Under the pieces are notes generated by a model. That model saw nothing but the letters and a program-made list of their open reading frames with translations, was not told the DNA's origin and made no database searches. The position numbers and the translations under genes were made by a program. Source: Euonymus europaeus (lineage: Eukaryota; Streptophyta; Magnoliopsida; Celastrales; Celastraceae). Taken from it: a DNA stretch of 64,000 bases. Shown one piece after another: positions 1 through 13,500 of this stretch. The stretch is taken from the NCBI GenBank assembly GCA_963580455.1, contig OY756960.1, positions 22,007,238 through 22,071,237 on the forward strand, read 5' to 3'. Numbering within the stretch: position 1 is the stretch's first letter; every line of letters begins with the position of its first letter.

Positions 1-571
1 CAATCTCATCATTTTCTTAAGTTGGACAAATCTCTATAAGAGAGAATGAGTTTGGATTCTGCCCTTCCAAACTCAACTAAAACAAGAGAATGAGTAATTC
101 TTACTCTTATCTTGCCTCATTCTTCTCTTTAAATGTCAATCTAATGTCCCGTAAATATAATCAATAAGGCAATAAGAATTACTGGGATTGTAAAAATAAC
201 GATCAAAAGAACACAGTAACTAGTGGTATTCGGTAAGCATAATCATGTTAAAATGGTGAATTGTATGGATAGTTCTTGGTTCACTAAATTTTTAGCAAAA
301 CAGTCAAAAAAATAAACTTTTGCAGGAATGATTCTCAACGCCAACTTTACCTGCATTCGGAGTTGGACAAATGGGTAGTTGTAGAGAAGGCCAAACGTTA
401 TGGATGCACGTGCTTGCAAAAGTTCTATCTCAAGGAAAATTTCTATGTTTGTTTGTCCTTTTCTCATTTATTTGCATCTCTTTCCGATCAAAACTGTCTA
501 CGGATTTTGAAGACTTTTGATTCTTGAATTTACGGACAATTTTTCTATTGCAAATACAGTAAACCACATAC

Positions 572-3500
572 CTCTTTATGGATATGCAACTCTTCTGGAA
601 AATTAAGCTTTTCATCCCTTCAACAAAAAAAATATAATTTTAGTTAATTTGGAATTTGATTTTAATGGATATATATTGCACAAATACAGGTGCCAGTCAA
701 CATAATTTATTGAGCAAAAAAGAAAAATAATAATTCATAGCATAGCTAAGTGGGCACAATAGTAGGATTATCTCATAGCTGAGCCACATAATTCTGGCAA
801 AAATCATATCAGGAGGCTCGATTGTAGACTTGTACATCTTTTTTATAGAACACATACCAGTCAGGTTGCATGAACAATGCAAATGTAGATCGGTCAAGAC
901 AAGATGCCTCCTTTCCTTTTGGTGCCTTACAGGATTAACAAATCAAGAAAACGTGTTATTATTGACACATCACATGGCATAGATAGGAAGAAATCGGAGA
1001 AGAGAAGAATATAGGTATGACATATTGGGAGATTCAATTTGCAAAAACAAAAAATTAAAACAAATTCAACTGTCCTATAAATAAATTTATCATCACCTAA
1101 TTGAGTACACCACATCAAGAAACAAAAGCATTTTTGTATTAAGCGATGAAGCCAAGCAAGAGGCATCTACATCAAGTCAATTATGTGACCACCATTCTCC
1201 TCACCTTGATGAGGCAAGAGAGAGGCAGTATTTCATGACAATATACCATTTATATGGAAATTAATATACTGAAATATAAAAATTCAAAGAAATTCTTATA
1301 AAAAGGGAAAAAATAATAGAAATGTAGGCGAGAATAGAAAGGGCCAATGATATGCACTGAACACAATTCCAAAGAGTCCAGCTTCAGCTTGCCAATATGT
1401 AAAAAAGTGACTTAAAACCTATATTTTGCAAAGATACTGTCGTCTGTAGTTTGCAGTAAAACTCCCAGCATTAGATGTCATTGAGCAGTTTCAGAAGAAT
1501 GGACAACTAGAATTACTCTGCTTATAGATGGAAAAAGTTGCATGTGCACTGCACACACACACACACATATATATGAACACTTGAGCAGTTACAGGACTTT
1601 AAACTGTGTTCGGCCAGATGACCTTCCTTGCAAGTCGAGATTGAAGTAAATTCAATTTTGCAAGTATAGAGCAGCTTTCTGCATTTAGGTCTCCCTTTTG
1701 GAACTTGTTTCTTTCAAATAAACTTGTATAGATTTCATCATGACAGCAATCATATTAGTTTTATCATTGACATTGTGATCTAGGATCATTTATCTCACAT
1801 TGTATGTGCCTCCGCCTCGTGCTTTTTCAGAAAAATGACGTCATTGAATATTTGAATTGATATAATCAGTTCAAAACATATAAACTATAGTTGCAAGTTC
1901 GAGGAAGAAACTTTCCAAAACTTTGAAATCATCAAAATGAGGAACGTACCCTGACACAATGAGGTGTTGCACACAAATAACCACTTGAGAGTATTTCAGA
2001 GGTTTCACCAACTTGGTATGCTATTTCATCTTCACCAAATACAACCTAATGCATAAGAAACAGAAATTACTACAAAAAGAATGATATCTGTTTTTCAATA
2101 AACATAATGCATATGATGCAAGTTAGTGGCAAGTTAATAGAATCATATTCATATCTATTTGATTGCATACACCATTCTCCTAACATGTGACCCAGTGGTA
2201 AAGTCACAGTAGTGCAATCTAGAGGTCACAAGTTTAATTTCTGAAAATAGTATCTCCACATCTTATGTGAGGATAAGGTCTATGTACATTTTGCATGTTT
2301 CCGAGTCCAACCACTGTGGGAGCCTTTTGCACGGGAGTTGTTTACATTTTTTACAACATTCTGCTAACATATAATTTCAGACTGATGTCAACAATAACCT
2401 CACTTTTCTCCATTAGCTTTATTTTCAGATTTCATTCAGCAGATGAATGTGGAGAAAAGAAACTATTATGGTGATATTGCCACATTCAGATTCTAGCCTA
2501 CAGGAAAGCTTGGTACTTCTAGAAAATAAAATATACACTAAATAACATATTAAAAGAAGAAATATGAATGCTCATATTTTTTAATTTCATTCTAAGAAAA
2601 ATAATGCATACTTTGACAATGTGACCTGTACGTGTTCTAATGTAAAGTCCAGCCGCACTATCAGGGCATGGTATTTCTACAGCATCTCTTGTATACATGG
2701 CACAGGTCAGACCTACATATTGGATTGAAACGTGAATTTTTTTTTAAATAATTAAGCAACAAAAGCCACATTCAAAGAATTTCAAGAATCTTGTCTGCTA
2801 AAAAAAAGAATAATTGTTTGGCTTATCCCATCAGTATCCTTTACAATAAAAAACAGAACCATCAAACGAGCTGAACTGTAAGCTCTAAAAGATTTAGGGT
2901 GGGGGGGGGTGGGGGTTGGGTTGGGGTGGGGAGGGAAAACGGACTGAATAACGTCATCACCTGTCAGTGAACCATGGTCAGTGTGCCATCCACACCAAGA
3001 CGACATCGAGTCAGCATCTTGGACACTATTACAACAACTACAAGTAACGTAACATATTTCAAGAAATTTCCATGGAGAGCGAGAAAAGACGAGATAGAAA
3101 TTAAGGAACTATTTGAGAAGCTAATAACATTATGATGCATATTTAGCATCATATAGAGAACACATGATTCTTAGTTCGTGTCAGAAAGTATGGAGAAAAA
3201 GGTATAGCAATGAAGGAACCACTAAAGAAGGATCTTAAAATTACCTTTCTTGTGTTGGAAAGTAAAAAAGCAGTCGGCCCTTAGGGCACCGAGAATGAAG
3301 AATTATCTGTTCAAGAGCCTGATTTTCATGCGTCTTCTTCCCCTTTGATACTGCTCAGGTACTCATCAGGATAAAATTAGTTATCACATACGAACAATTC
3401 AGAGAGCAACAAATCCGAGAACCTCCAGTTAAACAAATAGCTAAATAGGGTTAAAACATAAGCATGTGAAAAGCAAGGCTATTATTTACATTTTGTTTAT

Positions 3501-6500
3501 AGGGCAGAGCTCTGTCCTGCCTTTGCATGGCAGTTCAGGATTGACCCAAGTGTCACCTCCAGTATTGCTTAAGCATGAATGGTTCAGGATTGACCAGACT
3601 CCTGAGTATGACCACTGACCGAATACAAAACTGACCAGAAGTTTAATAATCAACATCCAAGTGCAATACCACTAACTCAAAAAGTAGTGCCGTGATTGAC
3701 TATAAGATATCTTCTACGATAAAGCAAGTCTTCCATGAAATTATAACTGGAAACTCTCATCTTGAAAAGGAATGCCGGCCAGAAATTCAGTTCAATATCC
3801 CGAGGGAGACATTCCAAGAATAATAGGTTAAGTTCCCCGGCTTCAAATTTGTGCAAAGACTAGAAGCATATTTTACAATGGTATTATTTAATTTTGAAAG
3901 GCTAGAAACATTATGTTCACACATTTAATTGTTTTCGTCAACATCTATTGAAATAAAGGCTTAAGATAAATGAAATCAATTTCATATGGTCAACAGGGAA
4001 AATCAACTTCCATTAACATTTACCATATTGATCACAGTGATAAGCCAACATCAACCCAACATCAAGTATCAGCTTTCCAAGAGCTTTGAAGGCTGCAAAG
4101 ACGTAACATCTATTTGTTAATTTTAGAGCAAGTCCCAAACCATCACTTACATAGGCTTATAAGCGATTAGTGAACAATCCTGTTTCCCTTACCTTTAATC
4201 TAATGAATAGCAAAACAAGAAACTTGTGAATAGATCAAACAAGAAAGCAAACAACTAGCAATACTAATATCCTTGAAATTTACTCCCTTAACTTATGAAG
4301 TCTGCCATGCCAAAACAGTAAACAATCCAAGCAATACAACTATACAAGGCTAGTCCCCTTTTCATATTTCACTCAGTGTTGGGCACAAAGCTCTAGAGTT
4401 ACCATGGCTAAAGAAAATAGTATCAAACATTTAAAGGTCGTTAGCCAAGAGAAAAATCTTGATAATACCAAAACAAAAGAAAGTTAAAATTGTTTTACAA
4501 CATCAAATTACAATTCAACAACAGGAATAGTAAGAAGGTCTCAATGGACACTGCAGATCAAAATAACAATTACTTAACCTCGAAACATATGACAAGGAAT
4601 TGAGGAAATGCAATGCAGGACATACATTGAGATGGTTGCCTGCATCATAACGGACATTATGGTTTAATTATATCATTTACTCTGTACTATAATCCAACTC
4701 GTTTAAGAGATCCAATTCATAGACTTGAACAAAACTTCTAATCGTCTTCAAGATCCCACAAAGACAATGTAGCTAAACAGGAAAAAAGAAGTGGAACATT
4801 TAACATATTTGTTTTTTGAAAGAAAAAAAATGGCAGTCTTGAAAACTGGAAGACATACCCACTTCAAAATCTGGCAATGCTTTATCAGGCCATATATTTG
4901 ATCCACAATAGGACGGATACCTAAAACACAAAGCATGGATGATAATTTGGTCAAATAAGCAGAAAAATGTTTCCTATATAGAATCACTACCTATGCAGAT
5001 ATGGTATATCGTATATATTAATATATAAGCATATATGTATTTATCCTGTTAGAGTTTTTTGTTACTTTGTTATTACCCAACGCCAGCCATCTTTGGATAG
5101 TTAAATACAACCAAAAACAACACATACTCATAGCCTCATAGGTAAAAGCATGAAACACTTCAGAACAAAAACATGTTATTTATATGCTCTTACCTTTGTA
5201 TTAAATTTGCATCGGTAGTAGGCACATCTATGATGGGATTTGCATAAAAGGAGCCCTTCAACATATCTACATAAGAGGGAAAAAAAAAAGTAAGAATAGG
5301 AGATCCAGGTTTGAAAGATTTGAAATTCAATTATATCACAAACCACACCTCATTTAGAAATTAGAATTTTGAAATTTGAAGTAATCCAAGTATACACCAA
5401 AAATTAAAAATTCCATATAACTTGTATAAAAGAAAAACTACACATCTGCACTTCTCTCAAGGCAAACATGGCAAAATATACAAATCTTCTGTAGTAAATA
5501 AAAATATTAATTCATGCACTCATCTGCCAAAGAAACCACTTAAAATCCTGCGTTGACTTTGTTTCAGAATAAAGAGATAGTCACTTCATTCTAAGTTGCT
5601 AAAGCAAGACCTGCAATTGTTCCCGAAGATGTCTATTTTTGAAAATAGAGAGAGAAAAAAAAGAGGCATGCTTGCGTAGGTGTTTTCAGTATATTGTGTA
5701 TGAAAATATGAAACATTCTTTTTGTTCCCTGAAAAATAAACACATAATAGCCTACTTGTAAATCTTTTTTTTCTTCTAAGCTCTAACAAGTGAAAATAAA
5801 GTTGAGTTTGCACTTTGCATTCTCCCAAACATACTTTCAGAAACATTTTATCGAAATAATATTTTTGGTTTTCGTTCCTACCAATATTAAAAGGGATGCC
5901 CTTGACATAGTAAGGAGACATCGGAGATCTGGTTTGGCCTTTCCATAAGTTTGTTTTTCAAAGACATACGTTCAGCTTTCAGAGGTGTTGACTCCTGATT
6001 TGCAGGGTGCAACGAAGTTATACTAGTTAGGAGCTATTTATTGCTGTGAGGTTCCAGAGAAACAGGGAGCCTAACTTTTAAAGAAGAAGCCATGTCACTA
6101 AACACAATGTTGTAATTTTCTTTTAGATGAAAGAAAACAACATAAGCTCCACCGAATGATAAAAGGAAGCATTCTGAAAAATATCACATCTTTTGTTACA
6201 TACATATTCGAGAACAGTTTGCCTCAGCTTTTAGATTTGTTGTACGCAGGTAAAGAACAAAATAAATAAAATGATAAAGTATCTGTCCCTGCTACAAATA
6301 TTCCAATGAAGAACCACTTTGTCATGTTTGAAAATCCAACTTATGAAATAAATTACCAAGCTTCCCGGATTCAAGCTTCTCTTTCCCATGACTCCACCCA
6401 AAATTGTACCTACATGGATGGCAAGCAAGATGAACAACTATTAGGGCACTTTCTATGAGCTAGTCCCATAATTTTCAACCCCAGCAACTCACAAATGTAA

Positions 6501-8609
6501 AGTACAATTATATAAAAAAAGTAAAGTAAAAGGACTAGACAGCACTGGGGAATTATCAGAATGGCAACAAAATTGGTAATATCACTACAATGCATTTTCT
6601 AATACTTTTGTTTTCAGAAAAGCACCAAGATTTTATTTGTAATAATTCAAAGGGGCAAAAGGAAACATTCTAGTTATCTGACCAAACTTTCCCAAAGCAG
6701 AATGAAAAAGGTTATTGCACCGCATACTTAGGCCCTTAACAGATGTAAATCATAGCTGACAAGCACAAAATGTACCAAGTAATGAGAAATAATAATAATA
6801 GAATAATGGCTTGTGTGTGGGCTTTGAATTCAAAATACCGATTCAATGCATAGATGGGGCGGGGTGAAGAGAAGCCGTGGACTAAATAGAGCTTAAATAT
6901 TATTACTTATCTGCAAAATTATTTGTTATGTATACAAATATCAGTTCTACTCTACCAAAAGTACTTTCAAAGTAACCAAAATTACATCAATGAAAAAACT
7001 TTAAAGGAAAAAACAGTTCCTTATTCAAAATTTGCTAGAAGACCTGAGTAGGGCAAAAATTACCTACTATCAGGATCTTCAAGTTCCTTCTTCATCTCTT
7101 CAGACAGACCAGCTAATCTGATTAAAAAGAAAAAAGCATTACTATTACATGAGTGAAAGGAAAAACAGTTCATTTATTTTTCTTCCTTATATCCTTCATA
7201 TCGAAAGCACTCAGAATAAAAATAGGAAATCTACTTGAAGCTTATACCTAGGTGCAAGATGTAGAAGATCTTGACGCAAGGAAGAAAACCCTGGAACCTA
7301 TAATGGAAAGCGGGCCAACTAAAAATGAAAACCTATAAAGTGAACATCTAGTATGCATCAAGTGCAAACTAGATGCATAAAACAAAACAGAACAGAAATC
7401 TATCAGATTTAAGAACAATAGCAAAATCAAGAAGTGAAGAAACATTAATTGGAGGTAAAGGACTTACGATATTCACATTTGATTGTCAGATATGAAACTA
7501 TACCAAAAAAATTAATACCACTCAAATAGCAATTAAAATTCGAAAAATAACAAACAAATTAGATGAATTTTTTTCTCCTTTCAAAAAACCATCGTGTTTG
7601 ACTGTATTCATCCACCCTCGTTACAACCAACCCAGATTTTTCCACAAAGCATTTTCCAGTCTCAGACATGGAATGTGGGGCAACGTCCACAATAGAAGCT
7701 ATAATCACCTGACAGGTAAATTATTGGTGCCTTCATTAAAGTCTATGCCCATATCCTATGGCATTAAAATGGTTCAAGTTCGCAAAATTATCATTCTTAC
7801 TATGAATTCTTAAGATCAAAGGTCAATCCAACTATCCAAGTAATTGATCTTTTAACCTTCCTCACAAATGTAACATGGACAAGTGACAGGAATTGAACAA
7901 AAAAAAAAAACAGCCTAGAATGTCTATTATTATTATTATAACATAGGTCATAGTGCACAATTATTTGCTTGAACATATTTCTGAACAGATGCATATTCGA
8001 GCACATATATAAAGAACAATGTAACAGACCCACATATGAAGCACATGTAATAGGAGGAAAACAGAGAAGAAAAGCAATATCACACATTAAAATCTAATGC
8101 AGAAAAAGTTCAAACAAAAATCCATACATCTGTAACTGATAGAATTCCTAATCCGTTCGGGCCAAAACCTTCTTCTATCTTCATAGACAAGTCAGCATCC
8201 TTGTCCTACAAAATTAATTTCAACAAGAAACATAGAGTCTGAAAACTTTCAGTGCAGAAATAAGTTGTACCTCCAACAATTGGAGTTCTATGGAAACATC
8301 AAACTATTACACTGGCAAACAAACGTGAGATAATTATAAAATAGCCCTTCACTTTGTGTATGTATTATCAGATGATTGATTCGTCAATAACCGATTACCT
8401 CAAATCAACAAAGTACACAATCATCTTGCTAAGCTATGTTGCGTCTTTCAATTAGAATTTAGAAAACGTAAGAGGAAAATATCTTCCATTTCATCAGGTT
8501 TTTCCCCGGAACGAAAGGGAGCCTGGAAGAGTAAAATCACCTTGAGTTCCGAGTATGACACGGTGACGGTTCTGAGAGTAGGGACCTGTTGTTGCAGCGA
8601 GCAAGACAT
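572..8609 (-). CDS. 2-oxoglutarate/Fe(II)-dependent dioxygenase, isopenicillin N synthase-like (3' end outside window)
   Basis: Fourteen coding exons join in frame to 330 codons: 8541-8609, 8128-8205, 7248-7297, 7064-7117, 6357-6409, 5194-5266, 4859-4920, 4024-4092, 3245-3350, 2961-3025, 2612-2712, 1950-2045, 858-925 and 572-617. The start is the first ATG in exon 1 (MSCSLQQQ). Exon 14 ends at a GT donor in phase 0, and no matching last exon is visible in 1-571, so the final 30 or so residues probably lie left of the window. The iron site is visible: WHTDHG gives His219 and Asp221, and TPH gives the distal His289. Arg304 of RSTF is the expected 2-oxoglutarate anchor. The fold is that of the non-haem 2OG oxygenases; this plant subgroup has no substrate that I know of, so none is assigned. 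Introns are short except the roughly 1-kb one between 925 and 1950. Confidence 0.88.
1551..1575. repeat. (AC)n/(AT)n microsatellite
   Basis: A short run of AC repeats passing into AT repeats, inside the large intron between exons 12 and 13 of the dioxygenase gene. Confidence 0.8.
2185..2350 (+). mobile_element. tRNA-derived SINE-like element (Au-SINE type)
   Basis: The stretch starts with a pol III A-box-like block (TGACCCAGTGGTAAAG, 2188-2203). A degenerate B-box-like block follows at about 2224-2240, then a body ending in CACTGTGGGAGCC, the layout I recall for plant Au-type SINEs. It sits inside the intron between exons 11 and 12 of the dioxygenase gene, opposite in orientation to the gene. 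The B box is eroded, so it is an old copy. I see no poly(T) end or clear target duplication. Confidence 0.5.
2897..2935 (+). other. G-rich tract, possible G-quadruplex
   Basis: Runs of three to nine G separated by one or two T or A on the + strand, about 25 bases beyond the exon 10 donor of the dioxygenase gene. The transcript strand is therefore C-rich just after a splice donor. Confidence 0.6.
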
Positions 8610-9185
8610 ATTCCGATTGAACAGTGATCGCGGTAGAAGAGACTTAGGTCGTACTGGAGAAGCGAATAACTACAAAATGGTTTTGGCTCTTCAGGCTTTT
8701 GTTTGAATAAATTCCCTTTCAACTTTCAAGGAAGGAATAAAGAGGTACGTTTGTAGCTCCTCGCACCTTATTCGCGCCCATTAATAGCCATTTGCGCCAA
8801 TTTTATGCTGCGGAAAACAGTACTGTGATGAATTTTTGGTGCCGTGGAGCAAAAGGTCACTGTAATTTGTCTAGGCATAATTGCATATGGGACTGGTCGG
8901 CCCTCTTTCAGGTAGCCCAGGCCCAGCCCATTTCCCTGTGGGCGTTGACTGTCTGTCCAATGTCATTAGATGAGTTTGATTCTTGGCACGGTTCTGCTAA
9001 AATATCAATAAAGGATTTGACTCAACAAAAATTGATAAAATTTGATGGTTTTTCTAAAAATTCAGCTGGTTGAACCGATAAGAAGTTGGCCGATTTGTTG
9101 TGCGAATTAAAATGAGTAATTTTTTTTGAATTGTTATAAAATATGGGTTCTTTTATTGAATTTTTTGTTATGTATTGTTAATATA

Positions 9186-9330
9186 AGGCCTCCGTTTGTT
9201 TTAGAGTATAAGTTTTGTCCCCATACTCTCAGACACTCTCAGTTTTTAGATTTTACGAGAGTTTATACTCTATCAACATACTCTGGATTCTCACATGTAT
9301 TGAATGTATTATTATGCATTAAATATATGA
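9186..9330. repeat. MITE-like repeat shared with 29125-29265
   Basis: This stretch and 29125-29265 share CAGACACTCTCA followed about 30 bases later by ACTCTATCAACATAC, then an AT-rich tail. It lies in the otherwise empty gap 8770-10200, upstream of the dioxygenase gene. Apart from this repeat and the next one I see no gene there. Confidence 0.45.
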
Positions 9331-9589
9331 TGTGAATTCTATTTTTTAATGTTTTAGTATTATTTTTAATATTAATATATTTTTACCTTTTCAATTAAAT
9401 TTACGCATTGATTAAACTAGATTTTCACACGATTCGATATCTCACCCAGTTTTTATAACACTTTCAATCAGAGAGCAAAAAGCTATTATCCTACCCTTCA
9501 CTCTGACACGGACAATCTCATTGTCAATGTTTACGAGTCCTCTGTAACCACAATGGTTGCACTTTGCTCGCTCAACAAATTGTGTGGAA

Positions 9590-9900
9590 ATGTGTTTTTT
9601 TTTATGTGAATAAGTTTGAATATGTGTTTTGCTAATGTGGATAAGTATATAACTTGACTTTTTATAATAAATGTTGGATTCAATATTAATTTTTATATAA
9701 ATTTAATAAAAATAGTATGAATGATAGAAAAATTGTTGGCTTGACTAAAATTAGAAAAAGAAAATGTTTAATAATTTGTATATTGCTGATGTGACTGTAT
9801 TGAGATTTTTGCGTGGTTTGAATTTTATATAATATAAATGATATCTAAAATATGAATTTGATGACCCAACAAATGTGAACCATTGTCGTTGCACACCCAT
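9590..9900 (+). repeat. Dispersed repeat with ATGTGTTTTGTTGATATGA-type subunits, copy 1
   Basis: This copy contains the marker strings of the family: GAATATGTGTTTTGCTAATG, GCTGATGTGACTGTATTGAG and GCGTGGTTTGAATTTT. Related copies lie at 17290-18375, 32050-32270 (reverse), 34870-35135 and 37785-38345. No coding capacity is seen. The element is probably non-autonomous. Confidence 0.55.
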
Positions 9901-10507
9901 CTTGGGCTGCCTGATGCATTGGACTCACGCTTGATGTCAATCCGCTCCAAGGCTTATGGATCTTGGGCGATCTTGGGCAAGAATCATATACAAGGCGTCG
10001 ACATCTTATGCTCTTGCAGCTTTGTTCAATTTTCACAACCATGATGTCCAAGTGCACCCGAAAAAGGCTTCGAAAATGAAGGGGAAAATGGCTTATGCGT
10101 TTATATGGATCGCCCTGAAATGGTTGGTTAATGGCGGTAGAGAAAACAAGAAGCAGAAATTGAGAACAAAGTAGAATGTTGGTCGTAAAAAACACTTCCA
10201 AGATATTACTGGTAAGTTGGTAAATTCTGGAAAATCATTCATAGACATAAGAACAAACAACAGCACATATACCTTTGACTGACTAAAAATGAAGACCCAA
10301 ATACCCAACATCCATTTCTACTTCTTTTTCGAACACATCGAACCAGCCCAACATATAGCAAACTGTTAAATATTGTGTTGTTCATATCTCACCACATGAG
10401 GGATATCTTATACGTATCCTATAGTCGTTGGCGATCCCAGCTCTGCACCAAGTTGTGTTTCGAGTATTCCGATCATCCACAGTAGAAAGACCTTGATTCC
10501 AATCTCA

Positions 10508-13500
10508 TTAAGTAGATGCTTTTGGAGGCTTCATTCCAAATCCATGCTTTACCTTCTCAACCCTGTCAAATTTGCAAAGTTAAAATGATTCAAGATAATA
10601 TTTTTCCCAACTAGTACAGCTTTCAAACGATAAATGCGACAATGGACAATTTCTTAACAATAGGATGCATGAGTTCATCATTGATAGACAATAAAAAAGC
10701 AGATGGAGTATCTGCAATGGTTTTTTTTTTAGTTTATACAGGTATTACGAACTCATCTCAAGTAGAGAAATAAGCTCTAAAATTGGTGTATATGTACACC
10801 AAAATCGCCAATGCAGCGTGTGCACTAGGTCACACTGCTTATATGCGGCTACCCATAAAACTGAATCAATTGTTTATGAGACTGTTTCTTTCTGCTATTT
10901 TAGACTCTAGAGAAACTCATACAGAGATAAAGAACTAAATTTCAGAAAGGAGGGGAAGTTCAAAAGCAAAAAATGGAGCGAAGCTTTACAGTTTTACAAG
11001 ACGTTATTCCAAAAAAAAAAACTAAAATAGAATACCAGAGTCATTCTACAATCTCCATTGCTATCCCAGAGTACCCACTAATGTGATCGCCAAAGTTTGA
11101 AAGAAAAATCATATATCCATTTTGCTGCATTAACTCTCAACTTGTGCGAAATAATGTAATTGGCGGGTGGACAAAGAGACAGCTGAAACTATCAGAAGCA
11201 TTTTACCAGTTATAAATATTAAAAATTGATGAAACTTCATTAGGCTATTGGCACTTACGTTGGGGCAAGTTTGCCGAGACTGTCTAGCTCTTCACCCGTG
11301 TCTTCATCCAGTACCCTACCGGAAATTTCAACAATGTACGACCCATCTCTATCGGCCGGAAGTCCTCTGGTAGAAAGCAAATCCAAATCTTTCTGATGAA
11401 GCTCTCTTCCATTTACAAAAACACCAGTGTTTCCACCGGCACAATTTTCTGGCATGGAGTAATTGAATACTTCAATATGTGGCTGCCAGGGAAATGACAT
11501 ACCACAATAAATATAGGAAGCAGAAACTAATCAAATACTGATCCATTGGTACTCCTTTCAGAATTAGTAGATCTTACAGGAATTATTCCAAGACAAGGCC
11601 CACCGATGACACCCCAGAATCCAGCTCTGGAATCATACCTGATTTAAGAAAACAGCAAAGATCAATTTGACAAGAGGCAAAGAATAATCACTTGAACTAA
11701 TGAGAAAGAGAGACTAGGTCACACTGAGTGAATATGGGAAGAAGAAAAGCATATGCTAGAACAGAACTAAAATGAATATCGGAGTTTCCACTTGTCAATT
11801 TTTTAGTCAGCGTGAGCAAAAATATTTTAGAGAAATGTACTCCAAGATTCCCCAACCATCCGAAATTCTGAATGATACTCAAACAGGAATTGGATAGGTC
11901 GAGCTTACATATATAGATCCTCAGAAATTTTAACACCTCTACAAAGCCACATTTTCTATTGTACAACATGATTGAAGGATTTAAGGCCATAAATGCATGA
12001 GAATAAGTATGTACCAATATTGTCCAGAATGGATTGGTCCAGCCCGCTTCTCAGCCTTCTTAACCATATGTTCTGGGATGAGATGCCCGTTGACAGACAC
12101 ATTTCCACGTTCATCAGTCGGATTAGACTTGGAAAGATCTCGAAATCTCTTCTTGATAATGTTCATGAAAAATGATTCACCACTTCTGTTGGTTTGAGAT
12201 TTCTCATCTTCTTTGCCTGCATCTCCCGAATCCTGCGACACCCCTGTATTAGAGAGCTCATTAAATGAAACCTCCATCTCAGTTGCGAAGGATGTCTCCT
12301 TCATAGAATTCTGTCGCACTGTAGCCTTGTTAATTACGACCTTCTCTTGATCTGAGCGACTACTTAGATTCCCCTTCCCAAATCGATAAATGACGGATTC
12401 CTGAAGAGGTGAATCAGGAGCTGACAAAGACAGAGAGGTTTTGATTGGCTGTTGAACAGAGTTGATCACATCTCTCGGAGAGTTTAAGACTTTTGAAATA
12501 TTTTCATCATCAGAGGTGGTCAGAGATGAAGAATGAAAGGTTTGCACATCTTCAGGCTTGCTTGAGACTGGATCATGTGTTCTTGACATAAGAATGGGTT
12601 TTCTATCCATCATTTGAAAATCATACCCAGAATTATCATAATCATCTGAAGAGAAATTAGCACTAAACTGGTTAGCATGGCCACGAGAATTCACACGATC
12701 TTTCACCACCCCTTTACATGTATCATCAACCTGAGAAGGATTCTGCATTGTGTATGAATCAACAGAAAGAACAACCTTGTTATCGACAATAGTAAAATTG
12801 ATAACCGTGGAACACGCACCACACCGCAACTTTTGTTGACTTTTCATTGGAAGTTGCGCTTTCTTGGGCAGTTGCAGCACTTCAAAGCAATTATAACATG
12901 TTATAAATGGGGCAGCACAGGCTACAGGATAGCAATGGCGGCCGCTGCTGGCAAAGAACAACTTCTTAGGACGATGTCGAAGAGTGCACTCCATCTCAGA
13001 GTTTAGTTCACTTGGCCATCTAGAGTGGGTTCGATGAGCACGGAAATTCATTGGATCATTTTCAGTCCTATAATTTTGAAAAGAGGGACCAAATATTGCA
13101 GAATTGTTGCGATGATATGACATGGGATCGTAGCGAATATTAGGAAATCTTTTATTGCCAAAAGCAGTGGGTGGTACAGGTGCTGAAACTCTTTGATTCT
13201 TGTTGTAGCAAAGTAAACAAGGGCAAGAAGGTTGGTGAAATGGTGCATTATGCGGGTATGGCTCAAAAAGATCAGGATTGGGATCAACATACTGTCCAGA
13301 AAAATGAGGATGAGGTTGTTGTTGCTGGCAGTGACTGGATAACTGTTGTGGAGCTCTTCTGAACATTTGGGATTCAAAAGGATCCCCATTACCAGGAATA
13401 TTATTCGATTTAAGCTTCGGAGGATAAAAGCTATCAATGGGCATTTCATGTCCACTGGCATAAGGGAATGGATCAGGACAATGATTAAAATATGGAAGCC

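Noticed and set aside
1..571. Search for the last exon of the dioxygenase gene
   Set aside because: No stretch reads like the expected end of the protein in any minus-strand frame; it is more likely outside the window.
2185..2245. tRNA gene-like A and B boxes
   Set aside because: No cloverleaf or acceptor stem can be drawn; a tRNA-derived SINE explains it better.
8792..9073. 93-residue open frame upstream of the dioxygenase
   Set aside because: No ATG at its beginning, no domain, and likely promoter or leader sequence of the divergent side.
9956..10174. 72-residue ATG-started open frame
   Set aside because: It has no recognisable motif, no partner exon and lies beside a repeat; too short to claim as a gene.
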